A stretch of 64,000 nt of DNA from Saccharothrix australiensis (GCF_003634935.1 NZ_RBXO01000001.1:248001-312000); one strand, 5' to 3'. Shown: positions 17,535 through 26,393, counted from the stretch's first letter. The notes: generated by a model from the letters alone, not told the origin. A program made the numbers and translations.

Positions 17535-19709
17535 TCAGACCCGCTTCAGCACGCGGGCCGCGCCGGCCGCCGCGGTCGACGCGAGGATCCAGCCGACCGC
17601 GATCAGCGAGCTGGAGATCCACTGCGAGGCGCCGCTGAACTTCCACTTGCCGTCCTGGCCGAGGTCCACGATCGGGACCAGCAGGTCCACCGACAGCAGC
17701 CACGGGTTCCACGTCGGCGACTCGTCCTCGTTCAACCTGGGCATCTCGTGCCCGAGGAACCACAGCGCCCCGGCCAGCCAGAACGCCGCCAGCCAGGCGA
17801 TCGCCAGCCACGGCCGGTACCCGTAGCCGACCGTCCAGCGCTGGAGGAAGCCCCACACCCGCCCGGCGCTGCCCAGCTCGGAGTACCGGCGGTGCTGCTT
17901 CTCCAGCTGCACGTGCTGCGCCAGCTCCTCCTCGCCACCGTCGCGGTAGACGTTCGCCAACTGCTCGTAAGGACCCGGCGCGAAGTCCGGCTGCACCTCG
18001 CGCAACCAGCGCAACCGCGTACGCACGTCCACGTGCGGCGTGGACGAGATGGAGGAGAACGTGAAGTCCTCCACGTCCACGCCGCCGGTGGCCGCCCACA
18101 GCCCCGGACCGTCCTGCACGGCGGTCGCGCCCACCCGCCGCAGCACCACGCGACCCACCGGCGCGGCGTCCTCCGCCATCCGCAGCACGAGCTGGCTGAC
18201 GGTCAGCCCGTAGGCGTCCAGCGCGGTGTCGATGCCCGGACCGCCCAGCCGCGCGCCCGTGAACGTCGCCATCTTGCCGACCTCGGCCAACCGGACCCGC
18301 ACACCGCCGACCGCCGTGAAGCCGTGGCTGCACAGGAGGTCCTTGCCGATCGTGGCGACCCGCGCGTCCAGCGACGGCTTGAGCGTGCCGTCCGGCCGGC
18401 GGCGCGGCAGCAGCAGCACCGCGCCGGAGCAGTCCAGGGTCGACCCGATCGCGGCGTTCTGGAGCCGCAGCGAACCGCGGGCGCGCAGGCCGCGCAGGAA
18501 CAGCGTGCCGCCCACCCGCAGCCGGTCGGCGAACAGGACGTCGATGCCGGAACCGTGCAGCTGGACGCCGGACAGGCTCGCGCTGCCCCGCACGTGCGCG
18601 TCCACGAGCCGCACCTGCCCGTAGGCGCGCAACGCCGACTCGGCCGCACCGCCGCCGCGGAACCCGCCGTCGACCGCGCCGCGCGCCTCCAGGTCGCCGC
18701 GGACCTGGATGCCGTCCGCGTGCAGGGCGACCGGGATGCGGTCCACGACCGCGCGGTCGGCCAGCTCGTCCACGAGGTCCCGCCTGCCGATCACCGCGCC
18801 GGACAGCCGCAGGTAGCCGCCGACCTCCGCGTTCGGCAGCCGCACCGTGCCGCTGGAGGTGAAGCCGTCGTCCAGTTCGACGTTGCCCTCGACCCGAAGG
18901 CGGTCGGCGACCAGGGCCGCCGCCTCGTCCGCCGTGCCGCGCGGGATCACCAGGACCGGGCGGTCCACGACGCTCGCGCGCAGCCGCGCGCCGGAGAACA
19001 CGACGTTGCCGCCGACGCGGGCGCCGTCCAGCAGGACGCGGCCCTCGGTGGTGAACCGGCCGCCCTCGGCGTCGCAGAACAGGTTGCCCGCGACGGTGAC
19101 GCCCGAGGCGTCCAGCGCGTTCCGGCCGGGGTTGACCAGCCGCGCGCCGCCCAGGTGCACCGAGCCGCCGACGTTCGCGCCGCGCAGCCGCACCTCGCCG
19201 TCCGCCCGCAGCGCGCCGGCCTGGAACGAGCCGGCCAGCCGCACGCGCGCGGCCAGCAGCGCGTGACCGCCGCCGCCGCGCAGCACCGAGCCCGCCAGGC
19301 GCAACGTGCCGTCGACCGCCGCGTCCGTGAGGTCCACCACGCCGTCGCTGGTGAAGCCGGCCTCCAGCACCAGGTCGCTGGCGACCCGGAGGTTGCGCCC
19401 CCACAGGCCGGGCACCTTGCAGCCGCGCATCCGCAACCCGACCAGGTGCGCCATCCGCAGGTCGGGCGGCTGCTCGAAGGTGCAGTCCAGGAAGTCGACG
19501 ACGTGCTCGACGCGCCGGCCCTCCAGCCCGAGCAGGCCGGTGACGTGCGCGCCGACCAGGCGCAGCGCCGCGCCGGGCAGCGGCCGGGCGAGCAGCGCGG
19601 CGAGGACGTCGCCGCGCACGGCCCGGTCCCGCTTGGCCGCCTTGGCGTCGAACGCGACGCGACGGCCGGCGGCGAAGGCGGAGCTGATCGTCTCCTCGGC
19701 GTCGATCAC
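17535..19709 (-). CDS. beta-helix membrane protein of the type annotated as membrane-associated oxidoreductase
   Basis: The 724-residue protein consists mainly of short strands of the form VRLAGSFQAGALRADGEVRL and VGGNVVFSGARLRASVVDRP from about residue 60 to 570, a pattern expected of a right-handed beta-helix. Near the C-terminus a helical stretch (GEEELAQHVQLEKQHRRYSE) leads into hydrophobic segments (PWLAIAWLAAFWLAGALWFL; SSSLIAVGWILASTAAAGAA) that should anchor it in the membrane. Related Streptomyces proteins are often labelled membrane-associated oxidoreductase, but I see no nucleotide-binding or metal-binding motif to justify an enzymatic call. It begins with GTG and stands alone. Confidence 0.7.
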   Translation of the reverse strand: MIDAEETISSAFAAGRRVAFDAKAAKRDRAVRGDVLAALLARPLPGAALRLVGAHVTGLLGLEGRRVEHVVDFLDCTFEQPPDLRMAHLVGLRMRGCKVPGLWGRNLRVASDLVLEAGFTSDGVVDLTDAAVDGTLRLAGSVLRGGGGHALLAARVRLAGSFQAGALRADGEVRLRGANVGGSVHLGGARLVNPGRNALDASGVTVAGNLFCDAEGGRFTTEGRVLLDGARVGGNVVFSGARLRASVVDRPVLVIPRGTADEAAALVADRLRVEGNVELDDGFTSSGTVRLPNAEVGGYLRLSGAVIGRRDLVDELADRAVVDRIPVALHADGIQVRGDLEARGAVDGGFRGGGAAESALRAYGQVRLVDAHVRGSASLSGVQLHGSGIDVLFADRLRVGGTLFLRGLRARGSLRLQNAAIGSTLDCSGAVLLLPRRRPDGTLKPSLDARVATIGKDLLCSHGFTAVGGVRVRLAEVGKMATFTGARLGGPGIDTALDAYGLTVSQLVLRMAEDAAPVGRVVLRRVGATAVQDGPGLWAATGGVDVEDFTFSSISSTPHVDVRTRLRWLREVQPDFAPGPYEQLANVYRDGGEEELAQHVQLEKQHRRYSELGSAGRVWGFLQRWTVGYGYRPWLAIAWLAAFWLAGALWFLGHEMPRLNEDESPTWNPWLLSVDLLVPIVDLGQDGKWKFSGASQWISSSLIAVGWILASTAAAGAARVLKRV

Positions 19710-19853
19710 GATCCGATCCGATCACCCGGACGGCGCCGCCGGCCGGCGTTCGGGCAATCCGTGACGAGGGATACCCCGCGGCGCGGCGACTCGCGACCCG
19801 GTGTTGGCGGTTTGTTCGACTCGCGGCGGCGGTGCGCGGGCTACGGTGATCGT

Positions 19854-21185
19854 GTGACGGGGAGTGATTCGGGGATCAGTGCGCGGGTGCCACGGCTGCT
19901 GAGGGTCAGCGCGGCGCTGAGCTGGCGGTTCGTCGCGGTCGTCGCCGCGCTGTACGTCGTCGGCATCGTGGTCAGCTACCTGACCACGATCGTCATCCCG
20001 GCGGGTGTCGCGCTGCTGCTCGCGGCGCTGCTGTCGCCCGCGGTGTCGCAGCTGGTCCGGATCGGGGTGCCGCGGGGGCTGGCGACCGGTCTGGTGCTGA
20101 TCGGCGGCATCGCGGTGGTCGGCGGGGTGCTCACGTTCGTGATCACCGAGTTCTCCAACGGCCTGCCGGAACTCCAGAAGCAGGTCAGCGCGAGCCTCGA
20201 CACGATCCGCGGCTGGCTGCGCGACGGGCTGCACCTGAGCGACCTCCAGCTCCAGCAGTACCTCGACCGCGTGCTCCAGACCGTGAAGGAGAACCAGGCC
20301 GAGATCACGTCGGGCGCGCTGACCACCGCGGCGACCGTCGGCGAGCTGCTGACCGGCCTGCTGCTGGCGCTGTTCACGCTGATCTTCTTCCTGCACGACG
20401 GCGACGGGATCTGGCGGTTCCTGATCCGGGCCGTGCCCGCCGACGTGCGGGACCGGGCGGACGTCGCCGGGCGGCGCGGGTTCGCGTCGCTGGTGTCGTA
20501 CGTGCGGGCGACGGCGCTGGTGGCCGTGGTGGACGCGGTCGGCGTCGGCATCGGGCTGTGGATCGTGGGCGTGCCGCTGGTCGTGCCGCTGTCCGCGCTG
20601 GTGTTCCTGGGCGCGTTCATCCCCATCGTCGGCGCGGTGATCACCGGCGCGGTGTCGGTGCTGGTGGCGCTGGTGGCCGAGGGCCCGGTCGCGGCGCTGA
20701 TCGTGCTGGCCGTGCTGATCGGCGTGATGCAGCTGGAGAGCCACGTGCTCCAGCCGCTGCTGCTGGGCCGGGCGGTCAAGCTGCACCCGCTCGCGGTGGT
20801 GCTCGCGATCACGGCCGGGTTGGTGGTGGGCGGCATCGCCGGCGCGCTGCTGTCCGTGCCGCTGCTGGCGGTGCTGAACTCGGGCATCCGGTCGCTGCTG
20901 TCGGACTCGGACAGGGCCGTCCGGCCGCGTGAGGTGGACGTGCACGAACCGCAGGAGACCGGTCCGCCGGACACCGGCGGTGAGCGCGTCGGGGACCTGG
21001 AGGACGGTCCCGGCGCGGCCGGCGGCACCGCGTCGGGCGGCACCGCGTCGGGCGGCACCACGTCGGGCGGCACCGCGTCGGGCAGCGCCGCGGCCCAGGA
21101 CGCCGCCGGGGGTTCCGCGACCGGGAAGCACGGGAAGCACGGGGCGACCGGCGCCGGGCCAGGGGACGCCGCGCAGGGCGACTGA
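19854..21185 (+). CDS. AI-2E family transporter (PerM/YdiK type)
   Basis: The 443-residue protein has the AI-2E transporter layout: an N-terminal pair of membrane helices (FVAVVAALYVVGIVVSYLTT, IVIPAGVALLLAALLSPAVS), a soluble central helical region (LQKQVSASLDTIRGWLRDGL), then hydrophobic segments ending in the family signature GVMQLESHVLQPLLLGRAVK, which closely matches the conserved xxE..xxQPxxxG motif. About 80 residues of low-complexity tail follow, with four GGTAS-type repeats and a basic KHGKHG stretch. Members export small molecules or ions; some act as sodium/proton antiporters. The substrate is not predictable. The GTG at 19854 is the best start before the first helix. Confidence 0.88.
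   Translation: MTGSDSGISARVPRLLRVSAALSWRFVAVVAALYVVGIVVSYLTTIVIPAGVALLLAALLSPAVSQLVRIGVPRGLATGLVLIGGIAVVGGVLTFVITEFSNGLPELQKQVSASLDTIRGWLRDGLHLSDLQLQQYLDRVLQTVKENQAEITSGALTTAATVGELLTGLLLALFTLIFFLHDGDGIWRFLIRAVPADVRDRADVAGRRGFASLVSYVRATALVAVVDAVGVGIGLWIVGVPLVVPLSALVFLGAFIPIVGAVITGAVSVLVALVAEGPVAALIVLAVLIGVMQLESHVLQPLLLGRAVKLHPLAVVLAITAGLVVGGIAGALLSVPLLAVLNSGIRSLLSDSDRAVRPREVDVHEPQETGPPDTGGERVGDLEDGPGAAGGTASGGTASGGTTSGGTASGSAAAQDAAGGSATGKHGKHGATGAGPGDAAQGD
21021..21080. repeat. 15-bp tandem repeat in the tail of the AI-2E transporter gene
   Basis: Four copies of GGCGGCACCGCGTCG (the third has one A change) encode GGTAS repeats in the cytoplasmic tail. Fifteen bases is five codons, so copy-number changes would keep the frame. 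Confidence 0.9.
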
Positions 21186-21226
21186 CCCCGGACCTCGCCC
21201 GCCACCACCATCGCCCGAGGCCGGGG
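21186..21226. terminator. possible terminator between convergent genes
   Basis: CCCCGG-A-CCTCG pairs with CGAGG-CCGGGG around an 18-base loop, in the 52-base gap between the converging AI-2E and diguanylate cyclase genes. The long loop makes it weaker than the other hairpins here. Confidence 0.45.
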
Positions 21227-21237
21227 GACGCCCGACC

Positions 21238-22434
21238 TCAGGCCATCTCGACCAGGTTGCGGCCGTAGCCCTTCGCCGCGAGCAGCGCCGCGTCGGCCGC
21301 GACCAGCAGGTCCGGCAGCTCGTAGCCGAACCGGCTGGTCGTCGCCACGCCGATGCTCACGGTGAGCCCGGTGAGCAGGTGCTCCCGCCCGTCGGTGCCC
21401 ACCGTCGCCACCGCCAGGTCCTCCACCGCCAGCCGCACGCGCTGCGCGACGGACCGGGCGACCGAGGGCTCGGCGTCCGGCAGCAGCACGACGAACTCCT
21501 CGCCGCCGAACCGCCCGACGAGGTCGCCGCGCCGCACCGTGCCGGACAGCAGCACGGCGACCGCGCTCAGCGCCGCGTCGCCCGCCAGGTGCCCGACCCG
21601 GTCGTTCACCCGCTTGAAGTGGTCGAGGTCGAGCAGCAGCACGGCCATCGGCCGCTCGCGGACGCGGGCCTTGGCCAGCTCGTACCGCGCGCGGCCGTCC
21701 CAGTGCACGGCGTTCGCCAGGCCGGTCTTCGCGTCCCGCTGCGCCGAGCGCCGCCACTGCGGCAGCTGCGCGGCGCGTTCGAGCAGCGCCATCGGCGCGG
21801 CGGCCATCACCGCGTGCACCGGGGTCGTCGTCGCCACGAAGCCCATCAGGCCGCCGATGCTGACCGCGACGATGCCGAGCACGGCGTCGATCGGCTCGCC
21901 CACGACCTCCTCCGCCGCCGCGCGCGGGCTGCGCAGCTTCAGGCCCGCCGCGATGAGCCCCGCCCGCACCACGAGCAGCACCGTCGCGCCCAGCGACATC
22001 ACCAGCAGCCCGTGCGCGGGCTCGGCCCACCCGACCAGGAAGCGGGTGGCGAACACCGACAGCGCGGTCGCGGACAGCGTGAACACCCAGCGGTGCGACT
22101 CCAGGCGCTGGGCCAGCACCCCGTGCAGCGCCGGGCCGAACAGCAGCAGCACCAGCAGGTTGCCCGGCAGCGCGATCACGCCCGCCGTCAGGTAGCAGAG
22201 GTGCGCCGCCCACGGGTTGCGCTCCGTCTCGCCGACCCGGTGGCTGAAGATCGAGCTGCCGATGATCACCGCGCCCGCCGTGCCCGCGATCACGCCGAAC
22301 CGGGCGATCTCCGCCGGCTCGGGCCGCGGCAGGGACGCGATCACGTACACGACCAGCGCGAGGGCGAGGGCGTCGACGAGCAGCCAGTAGGCCAGCGCGG
22401 AGCGCCGCAGCGTCCACAGTGGCCAGTAGCGCAC
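21238..22434 (-). CDS. membrane-bound diguanylate cyclase (GGEEF)
   Basis: The 398-residue protein has about six hydrophobic segments in residues 10-200 (LAYWLLVDALALALVVYVIA; LTAGVIALPGNLLVLLLFGP; LVMSLGATVLLVVRAGLIAA) and a C-terminal GGDEF domain. The metal-binding strand LLLDLDHFKRVND (267-278) and the active-site signature GRFGGEEFVVLL (GGEEF at 310-314) are intact. The RRGD at 301-304, six residues before the signature, matches the RxxD product-inhibition site, so activity should be feedback-controlled by c-di-GMP. The GTG at 22434 places the first membrane helix at the N-terminus; longer frames have no clear ribosome site. It diverges from the sensor kinase operon. Confidence 0.88.
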   Translation of the reverse strand: MRYWPLWTLRRSALAYWLLVDALALALVVYVIASLPRPEPAEIARFGVIAGTAGAVIIGSSIFSHRVGETERNPWAAHLCYLTAGVIALPGNLLVLLLFGPALHGVLAQRLESHRWVFTLSATALSVFATRFLVGWAEPAHGLLVMSLGATVLLVVRAGLIAAGLKLRSPRAAAEEVVGEPIDAVLGIVAVSIGGLMGFVATTTPVHAVMAAAPMALLERAAQLPQWRRSAQRDAKTGLANAVHWDGRARYELAKARVRERPMAVLLLDLDHFKRVNDRVGHLAGDAALSAVAVLLSGTVRRGDLVGRFGGEEFVVLLPDAEPSVARSVAQRVRLAVEDLAVATVGTDGREHLLTGLTVSIGVATTSRFGYELPDLLVAADAALLAAKGYGRNLVEMA

Positions 22435-22486
22435 GCTCAGCCCACCCCCGGTCCGTAGGAGTCGAATGGCGCGGTGTCCCCCGACG

Positions 22487-22501
22487 GTCACACCCAGTGA
22501 C
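22487..22501. promoter_or_regulatory. inverted repeat in the divergent promoter region
   Basis: GTCAC-ACCCA-GTGAC lies in the 169-base space between the diguanylate cyclase and sensor kinase genes, where both promoters must lie. It could bind a dimeric regulator such as the adjacent response regulator; that is speculation. Confidence 0.35.
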
Positions 22502-22603
22502 GTTGGCCAGCCTTCCACACATGTCGGGGTCGGAACAGACCGCCACCTGGGGGTTAGCCGCGACACGCCGACACGGCAAGATTGGGGGCGAAGGGAGCAC
22601 ACC

Positions 22604-23743
22604 GTGCACACAAAGCCGGCGCAGGCAGGTCCATCGGTGACCGAGGACCCCGTCGCGCACCTCTGGCGGGGAACCGTTGCGTTACGGATCGTGACATTCC
22701 TGTTCGCCCTGGGCAACGCGATCGTGCACCACGGCACCTACGAACGGCCCTGGCTCGCCTGGGTGGCGATCGGGGCGATGGCCGTCTGGTCGCTGGTCAC
22801 GATCCGGGCGTACAGCCGCGAGGACGGCCGCCGGCCGTGGTTCGTGTGCGCCGACCTGCTGGTCGCGTGCGGGCTCATGTCGCTGTCGCCGCTGATCATG
22901 ACCGACACCCAGTTCCTCTACAACGTCCCGCTGATCACGACCATCTGGGCGTGCTGCCCGGCGGTGGCGGCGGGCGCGCTGGGCGGCCAGGTCGCGGGCG
23001 CGCTGTCGGGTCTGGTGGTGGGCGTCAGCACCTACCTGAACCGGCGCGAGCTGAGCGTCGACCTGGTCCGGGACGTGGTGCTGCTGGCGGGCGCGGGCCT
23101 GGTCGTCGGCATGGCGTCGACGACCGCGCGCCGGTCGGCGGTCCGGCTGGCGCAGGCGTTGCGCACCGAGGCGGCCACGGCCGAGCGCGAGCGCCTCGCG
23201 CGGTCCATTCACGACGGTGTGCTCCAGGTGCTGGCCCGCGTGCGCAAGCGCGGCTCGGAACTCGGCGGCGAGGCGGCGGAACTGGCGGAACTGGCCGGTG
23301 AGCAGGAGATCGCGCTGCGGTCGCTGGTGGCCGCCGCGCCCGCCGAGTCGACAGTGGACGGTGACGCGGACCTGCGGCCCGCGTTGCAGCTCCTCGCGAC
23401 GCCGCGCGTGCAGGTGTCCACACCGGCCACCCGCGTGATGCTGCCCGCGCTGACGGTGTCCGAGCTGGCGGCGGTGGTGCGCGAGGCGCTGTCCAACGTG
23501 GACAAGCACGCGGCCGGCGCGAAGGCGTGGGTGCTGCTGGAGGACCTGGGCGACGAGGTCGTGCTCAGCGTCCGCGACGACGGCCCCGGCATCCCGGAGG
23601 GGCGGTTGTCGGCGGCGGAGGCGGAGGGCCGGATGGGGGTCGCGCAGTCGATCCGGGGCCGGGTCGAGGCGTTGCGTGGGACGCTGGAGTTGCAAACCGG
23701 GCCGGGGGAGGGCACGGAGTGGGAGGTGCGGGTCTACCGATGA
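22604..23743 (+). CDS. MacS-type sensor histidine kinase
   Basis: The 379-residue protein has membrane segments across residues 25-175 (IVTFLFALGNAIV; LVVGMASTT) resembling the DUF5931 sensor region. A HisKA_3 dimerization helix follows with the phosphorylated histidine H203 in ERERLARSIHDGVLQVL. The ATPase domain has the N box REALSNVDKHA, the G1 box VRDDGPGIPEG, and the G2 box GRMGVAQSIRGRVEALRG. This is the NarL/MacS class. The GTG is preceded by AAGGGAG. Its stop overlaps the start of the response regulator gene (ATGA), so the two are a coupled two-component system. The signal is unknown, but MacS-like kinases are associated with envelope processes. Confidence 0.9.
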   Translation: MHTKPAQAGPSVTEDPVAHLWRGTVALRIVTFLFALGNAIVHHGTYERPWLAWVAIGAMAVWSLVTIRAYSREDGRRPWFVCADLLVACGLMSLSPLIMTDTQFLYNVPLITTIWACCPAVAAGALGGQVAGALSGLVVGVSTYLNRRELSVDLVRDVVLLAGAGLVVGMASTTARRSAVRLAQALRTEAATAERERLARSIHDGVLQVLARVRKRGSELGGEAAELAELAGEQEIALRSLVAAAPAESTVDGDADLRPALQLLATPRVQVSTPATRVMLPALTVSELAAVVREALSNVDKHAAGAKAWVLLEDLGDEVVLSVRDDGPGIPEGRLSAAEAEGRMGVAQSIRGRVEALRGTLELQTGPGEGTEWEVRVYR

Positions 23744-24393
23744 GCGTGTCCGTGATGGTGGTCGACGACCACCCGCTGTGGCGGGACGGTGTCGCGCGCG
23801 ACCTCGCCGAACGGGGCTTCGACGTGGTGGCGACGGCGGGTGACGCCGCCTCGGCGGTCCGGATCGCCCGCGCCGTGCGGCCGGACGTGGTGCTGATGGA
23901 CCTCAACCTGGGCGGCCCGTCCGGGGTCGAGGCGACCGCCATGATCACCGGTTCGCTGGACGCCACGCGCGTGCTGGTGCTGTCCGCGAGCGGTGAGCAC
24001 GACGACGTGCTGGAGGCCGTGAAGGCGGGCGCGTCCGGCTACCTGGTGAAGTCCGCCTCGGCGGAGGAGCTGGTGGAGGCGGTCGAGCGGACGGCGGCGG
24101 GCGACGCCGTGTTCACGGCGGGCCTCGCGGGCCTGGTGCTCGGCGAGTACCGGCGGATGGCCGCGACCCCGGACGAGGACCGGCCGCAGCTCACCGACCG
24201 CGAGACCGAGGTGCTGCGGCTGGTGGCGAAGGGCCTGACGGCGCGCCAGATCGCGACCCGGCTGGTGATCTCGCACCGGACGGTGGAGAACCACGTGCAG
24301 TCCACCCTGCGCAAGCTGCAACTGCACAACCGTGTCGAGCTGGCGCGCTACGCCATCGAGCACGGGCTGGACGTCGAACCGGAGGGGACATGA
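23740..24393 (+). CDS. NarL/FixJ family response regulator
   Basis: The 217-residue protein has a receiver domain (SVMVVDDHPLWRDGVARDLA, phosphorylation site D54 in VVLMDLNLGGPSG, conserved K in GASGYLVKSAS) and a C-terminal LuxR-type helix-turn-helix (LTDRETEVLRLVAKGLTARQ, ATRLVISHRTVENHVQSTLR). It is the direct partner of the preceding kinase: the genes overlap by 4 bases at ATGA. The next gene starts in the same manner, so the response regulator is second in a four-gene operon. Confidence 0.93.
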   Translation: MSVSVMVVDDHPLWRDGVARDLAERGFDVVATAGDAASAVRIARAVRPDVVLMDLNLGGPSGVEATAMITGSLDATRVLVLSASGEHDDVLEAVKAGASGYLVKSASAEELVEAVERTAAGDAVFTAGLAGLVLGEYRRMAATPDEDRPQLTDRETEVLRLVAKGLTARQIATRLVISHRTVENHVQSTLRKLQLHNRVELARYAIEHGLDVEPEGT

Positions 24394-24962
24394 CCGATCC
24401 GAGGCAGTGGCGGGTGTCCGACGCCGAGCGCGAGCACGTCGTCGGGGTGCTCCAGAAGGCCATCGGGCGCGGGCTGCTCACGCTCGACGAGTTCACCGAG
24501 CGGGCCGACACGGCGCTGGCGGCGCGGACGCGGGCCGAGCTGAACTCCGTGCTGCTGGACCTGACCGGTGTCGTGCACAGCGAGCAGCACGCGCACCCCG
24601 TCGCGGCGGAGGAGCAGGTGGAGCTGAGGTCGACGCTGTCGACCGTGCGCCGGAAGGGCATGTGGCTGGTGCCCCGGTCGATGGTCGTGCGCAACCGGAT
24701 GGGCACGACGGAGCTGGACTTCCGGGAGGCCACCATCACCCACCCCGTGGTGGACGTCGAGCTGGACGTGGCGGGCGGCGCGGTGAAGCTCACGCTGCCC
24801 GAGGGCGCGACGGTGAACACCGACGGCGTGCAGGTGTCGCTGGGCACGGTCAAGGACAAGGTGGGCGGCGGTGGCGGTCGGCCGCACTTCGTGGTGCACG
24901 GCAGCGTCACGGCGGGCTCGCTGGAGGTCAAGCGGAAGAAGGGCTGGTTGCGCAACGCGTGA
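24390..24962 (+). CDS. DUF1707 (SHOCT-like) domain protein with LiaF-like C-terminus
   Basis: The 190-residue protein begins with a DUF1707 domain: WRVSDAEREHVVGVLQKAIG, RGLLTLDEFTERADTALAAR (residues 6-50). This domain is common at the N-terminus of small actinobacterial envelope-related proteins. The C-terminal part (LVPRSMVVRNRMGTTELDFR, later GGAVKLTLPEGATVNTDGVQ) has the short-strand pattern of LiaF-like/DUF2154 cell-wall stress proteins. No membrane helix is seen. It overlaps the response regulator by ATGA and the next gene by GTGA, so it is translated as part of the operon and may modulate the two-component system; that role is inferred. Confidence 0.82.
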   Translation: MTDPRQWRVSDAEREHVVGVLQKAIGRGLLTLDEFTERADTALAARTRAELNSVLLDLTGVVHSEQHAHPVAAEEQVELRSTLSTVRRKGMWLVPRSMVVRNRMGTTELDFREATITHPVVDVELDVAGGAVKLTLPEGATVNTDGVQVSLGTVKDKVGGGGGRPHFVVHGSVTAGSLEVKRKKGWLRNA

Positions 24963-25522
24963 GGTGGACGGGGGCGAAGGTCCGGCTGCGCGGTGTCGAG
25001 CCGGAGGACTGGCAGGCGTTCATGCGGTTCGACTCGCACGTGTCGGACATGCGCGACGCGGACATGGTGCACCCACCCCGGTCGACCGCCGGCTACCGGG
25101 CGTGGGCCGAGGCCGAGTCGCTGCGGGAGGCGGGTGACGAGTTCCGCCTGGCCATCGAGTCGGTGGCGGGCGGTGAGCTGGTGGGTTCGCTGGCCACGTC
25201 GGCGGTCGACACGCGGGCCGGGCGGTTCTCCTACGGGATCGGCATCGGGCGCGAGCACCAGCGGCGCGGCTACGCGGGTGAGGCGGTCGTGCTGCTGCTG
25301 GCGTACATGTTCGGGGAGCGGCGGTTCCACAAGTGCGAGGTGGCGATCCACGCGTTCAACGGCGCGTCGATCGCGCTGCACGACAAGCTCGGCTTCCGGT
25401 CGGAGGGTCGGCTGCGCGACCACGAGTTCTTCTCCGGACGCCACCACGACGTGGTCCTGATGGGGCTGACGGCGGCGGAGTTCACGACCCGCCACCCGTT
25501 CCCGCCGCTGCGGCCCGCCTGA
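24959..25522 (+). CDS. GNAT family N-acetyltransferase
   Basis: The 187-residue protein has the GNAT pattern of the RimJ/RimL type: VRLRGVEPEDWQAFMRFDSH at the start, a FSYGIGIGREHQRRGYAGEA strand-turn with the acetyl-CoA pyrophosphate-binding R/Q-x-x-G-x-G/A motif (about residues 95-110), and a C-terminal HAFNGASIALHDKLGFRSEG segment followed by DHEFFSGRHHDVVLMGL. The substrate is unknown. Its GTG overlaps the DUF1707 gene stop (GTGA), making it fourth and last in the operon; a hairpin follows. Confidence 0.88.
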   Translation: MRWTGAKVRLRGVEPEDWQAFMRFDSHVSDMRDADMVHPPRSTAGYRAWAEAESLREAGDEFRLAIESVAGGELVGSLATSAVDTRAGRFSYGIGIGREHQRRGYAGEAVVLLLAYMFGERRFHKCEVAIHAFNGASIALHDKLGFRSEGRLRDHEFFSGRHHDVVLMGLTAAEFTTRHPFPPLRPA

Positions 25523-25530
25523 CGCCGGCG

Positions 25531-25552
25531 GGGTGGCGTGCCACGGCCACCC
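25531..25552. terminator. hairpin after the sensor kinase operon
   Basis: GGGTGGC and GCCACCC form a 7-bp stem with an 8-base loop that can itself partly pair, 9 bases after the acetyltransferase stop and before the leftward gene remnant. Likely a terminator. Confidence 0.5.
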
Positions 25553-25582
25553 TGCCCGTCCCCGCCCGTCGGACCGCGCCGG

Positions 25583-25795
25583 TCAGCGCGCCTCCGCCGC
25601 CCTCATGGCGTCGAGCGCCTCCTGACCCGCGGCGATCATCTTGGTCAGCGCGTGCTCGCTGAAGGTCAGCTCCACCTGCCCGCCGGGGAACGTGAACTTC
25701 GCCCAGTCACGCCCGGTCTGGTGGTCGATCCGCACCTCGTCGTCGAAGTCCGCCGCGGTCCACAGCTCGGCGGCCTCCAGGCGCGGACCCGACCC
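25583..25795 (-). pseudogene. remnant of a small unknown gene, 5' end missing
   Basis: Reading leftward, the frame ends with LWTAADFDDEVRIDHQTGRD, WAKFTFPGGQVELTFSEHAL and a terminal TKMIAAGQEALDAMRAAEAR, about 60 residues with strong coding character. No ATG, GTG or TTG lies in frame between this sequence and the point near 25800 where coding character switches to the opposite strand. The start codon and perhaps more appear to be deleted. I do not recognise the family. It may have lost only a few codons. Confidence 0.55.
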
Positions 25796-25801
25796 GGTGC
25801 C

Positions 25802-26377
25802 GGGCGCACGCCCGCCTGGGGCGACACCTACCGGGTGCTGGAAGCCCACGCGGCCGAGATCAAGACCTTCCGGGAAACCATGCTGCCCGGCACGGTCCAG
25901 ACGGAGGACTACGCACGGGCGCTGCTGTCGATGTCGCTCACCACGCCGCCGGCCGACGTGGGCAACGCCGCCCGCGAACGCGCGCTGCGCCAGGAGCTGC
26001 TCACGTCCGACAACCCGCCCGCCTTCTGGCTCGTCCTCGCGGAACCCGCCCTCCTGCGCCCGGTCGGCGGCACGGCCGTGTTCCGCGCCCAGCTCGAACG
26101 GCTCCGCGAACTGGTCGACCTGCCGAACGTGACGTTCCAGGTGCTGCCGCTGGACCGGGGCGAGCACCACGCGCTCGGCACGCCGTTCACCCTGCTGCGC
26201 CTCGACGTCCCGGCGCTGGCCATCGCGTACCTGGAAGGTCTGACCGACGCGAACTACCTCGACCACCCCAAGGCCACCGACGTCTACGCGCTGGCGTTCG
26301 ACCGGTTGAGGGTGACTGCCCTGGACGACCGGGCATCGGCGAAGATGCTGGATCGTCGGATCAGTGCACTCAAGTAG
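25802..26377 (+). pseudogene. 5'-truncated XRE-family regulator, DUF5753 domain only
   Basis: About 190 codons encode the C-terminal DUF5753 ligand-sensing half of an actinobacterial XRE regulator: YRVLEAHAAEIKTFRETMLP, GTVQTEDYARALLSMSL, FQVLPLDRGEHHALGTPFTL and YLEGLTDANYLDHP. The helix-turn-helix that normally occupies the first 80 or so residues is missing, and the frame upstream is antisense to the neighbouring remnant. The gene therefore lost its DNA-binding domain and promoter. The DUF397 gene that normally accompanies such regulators follows intact. Truncation is directly visible. Confidence 0.82.
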
Positions 26378-26393
26378 CGAAAGGGGCACCCGA

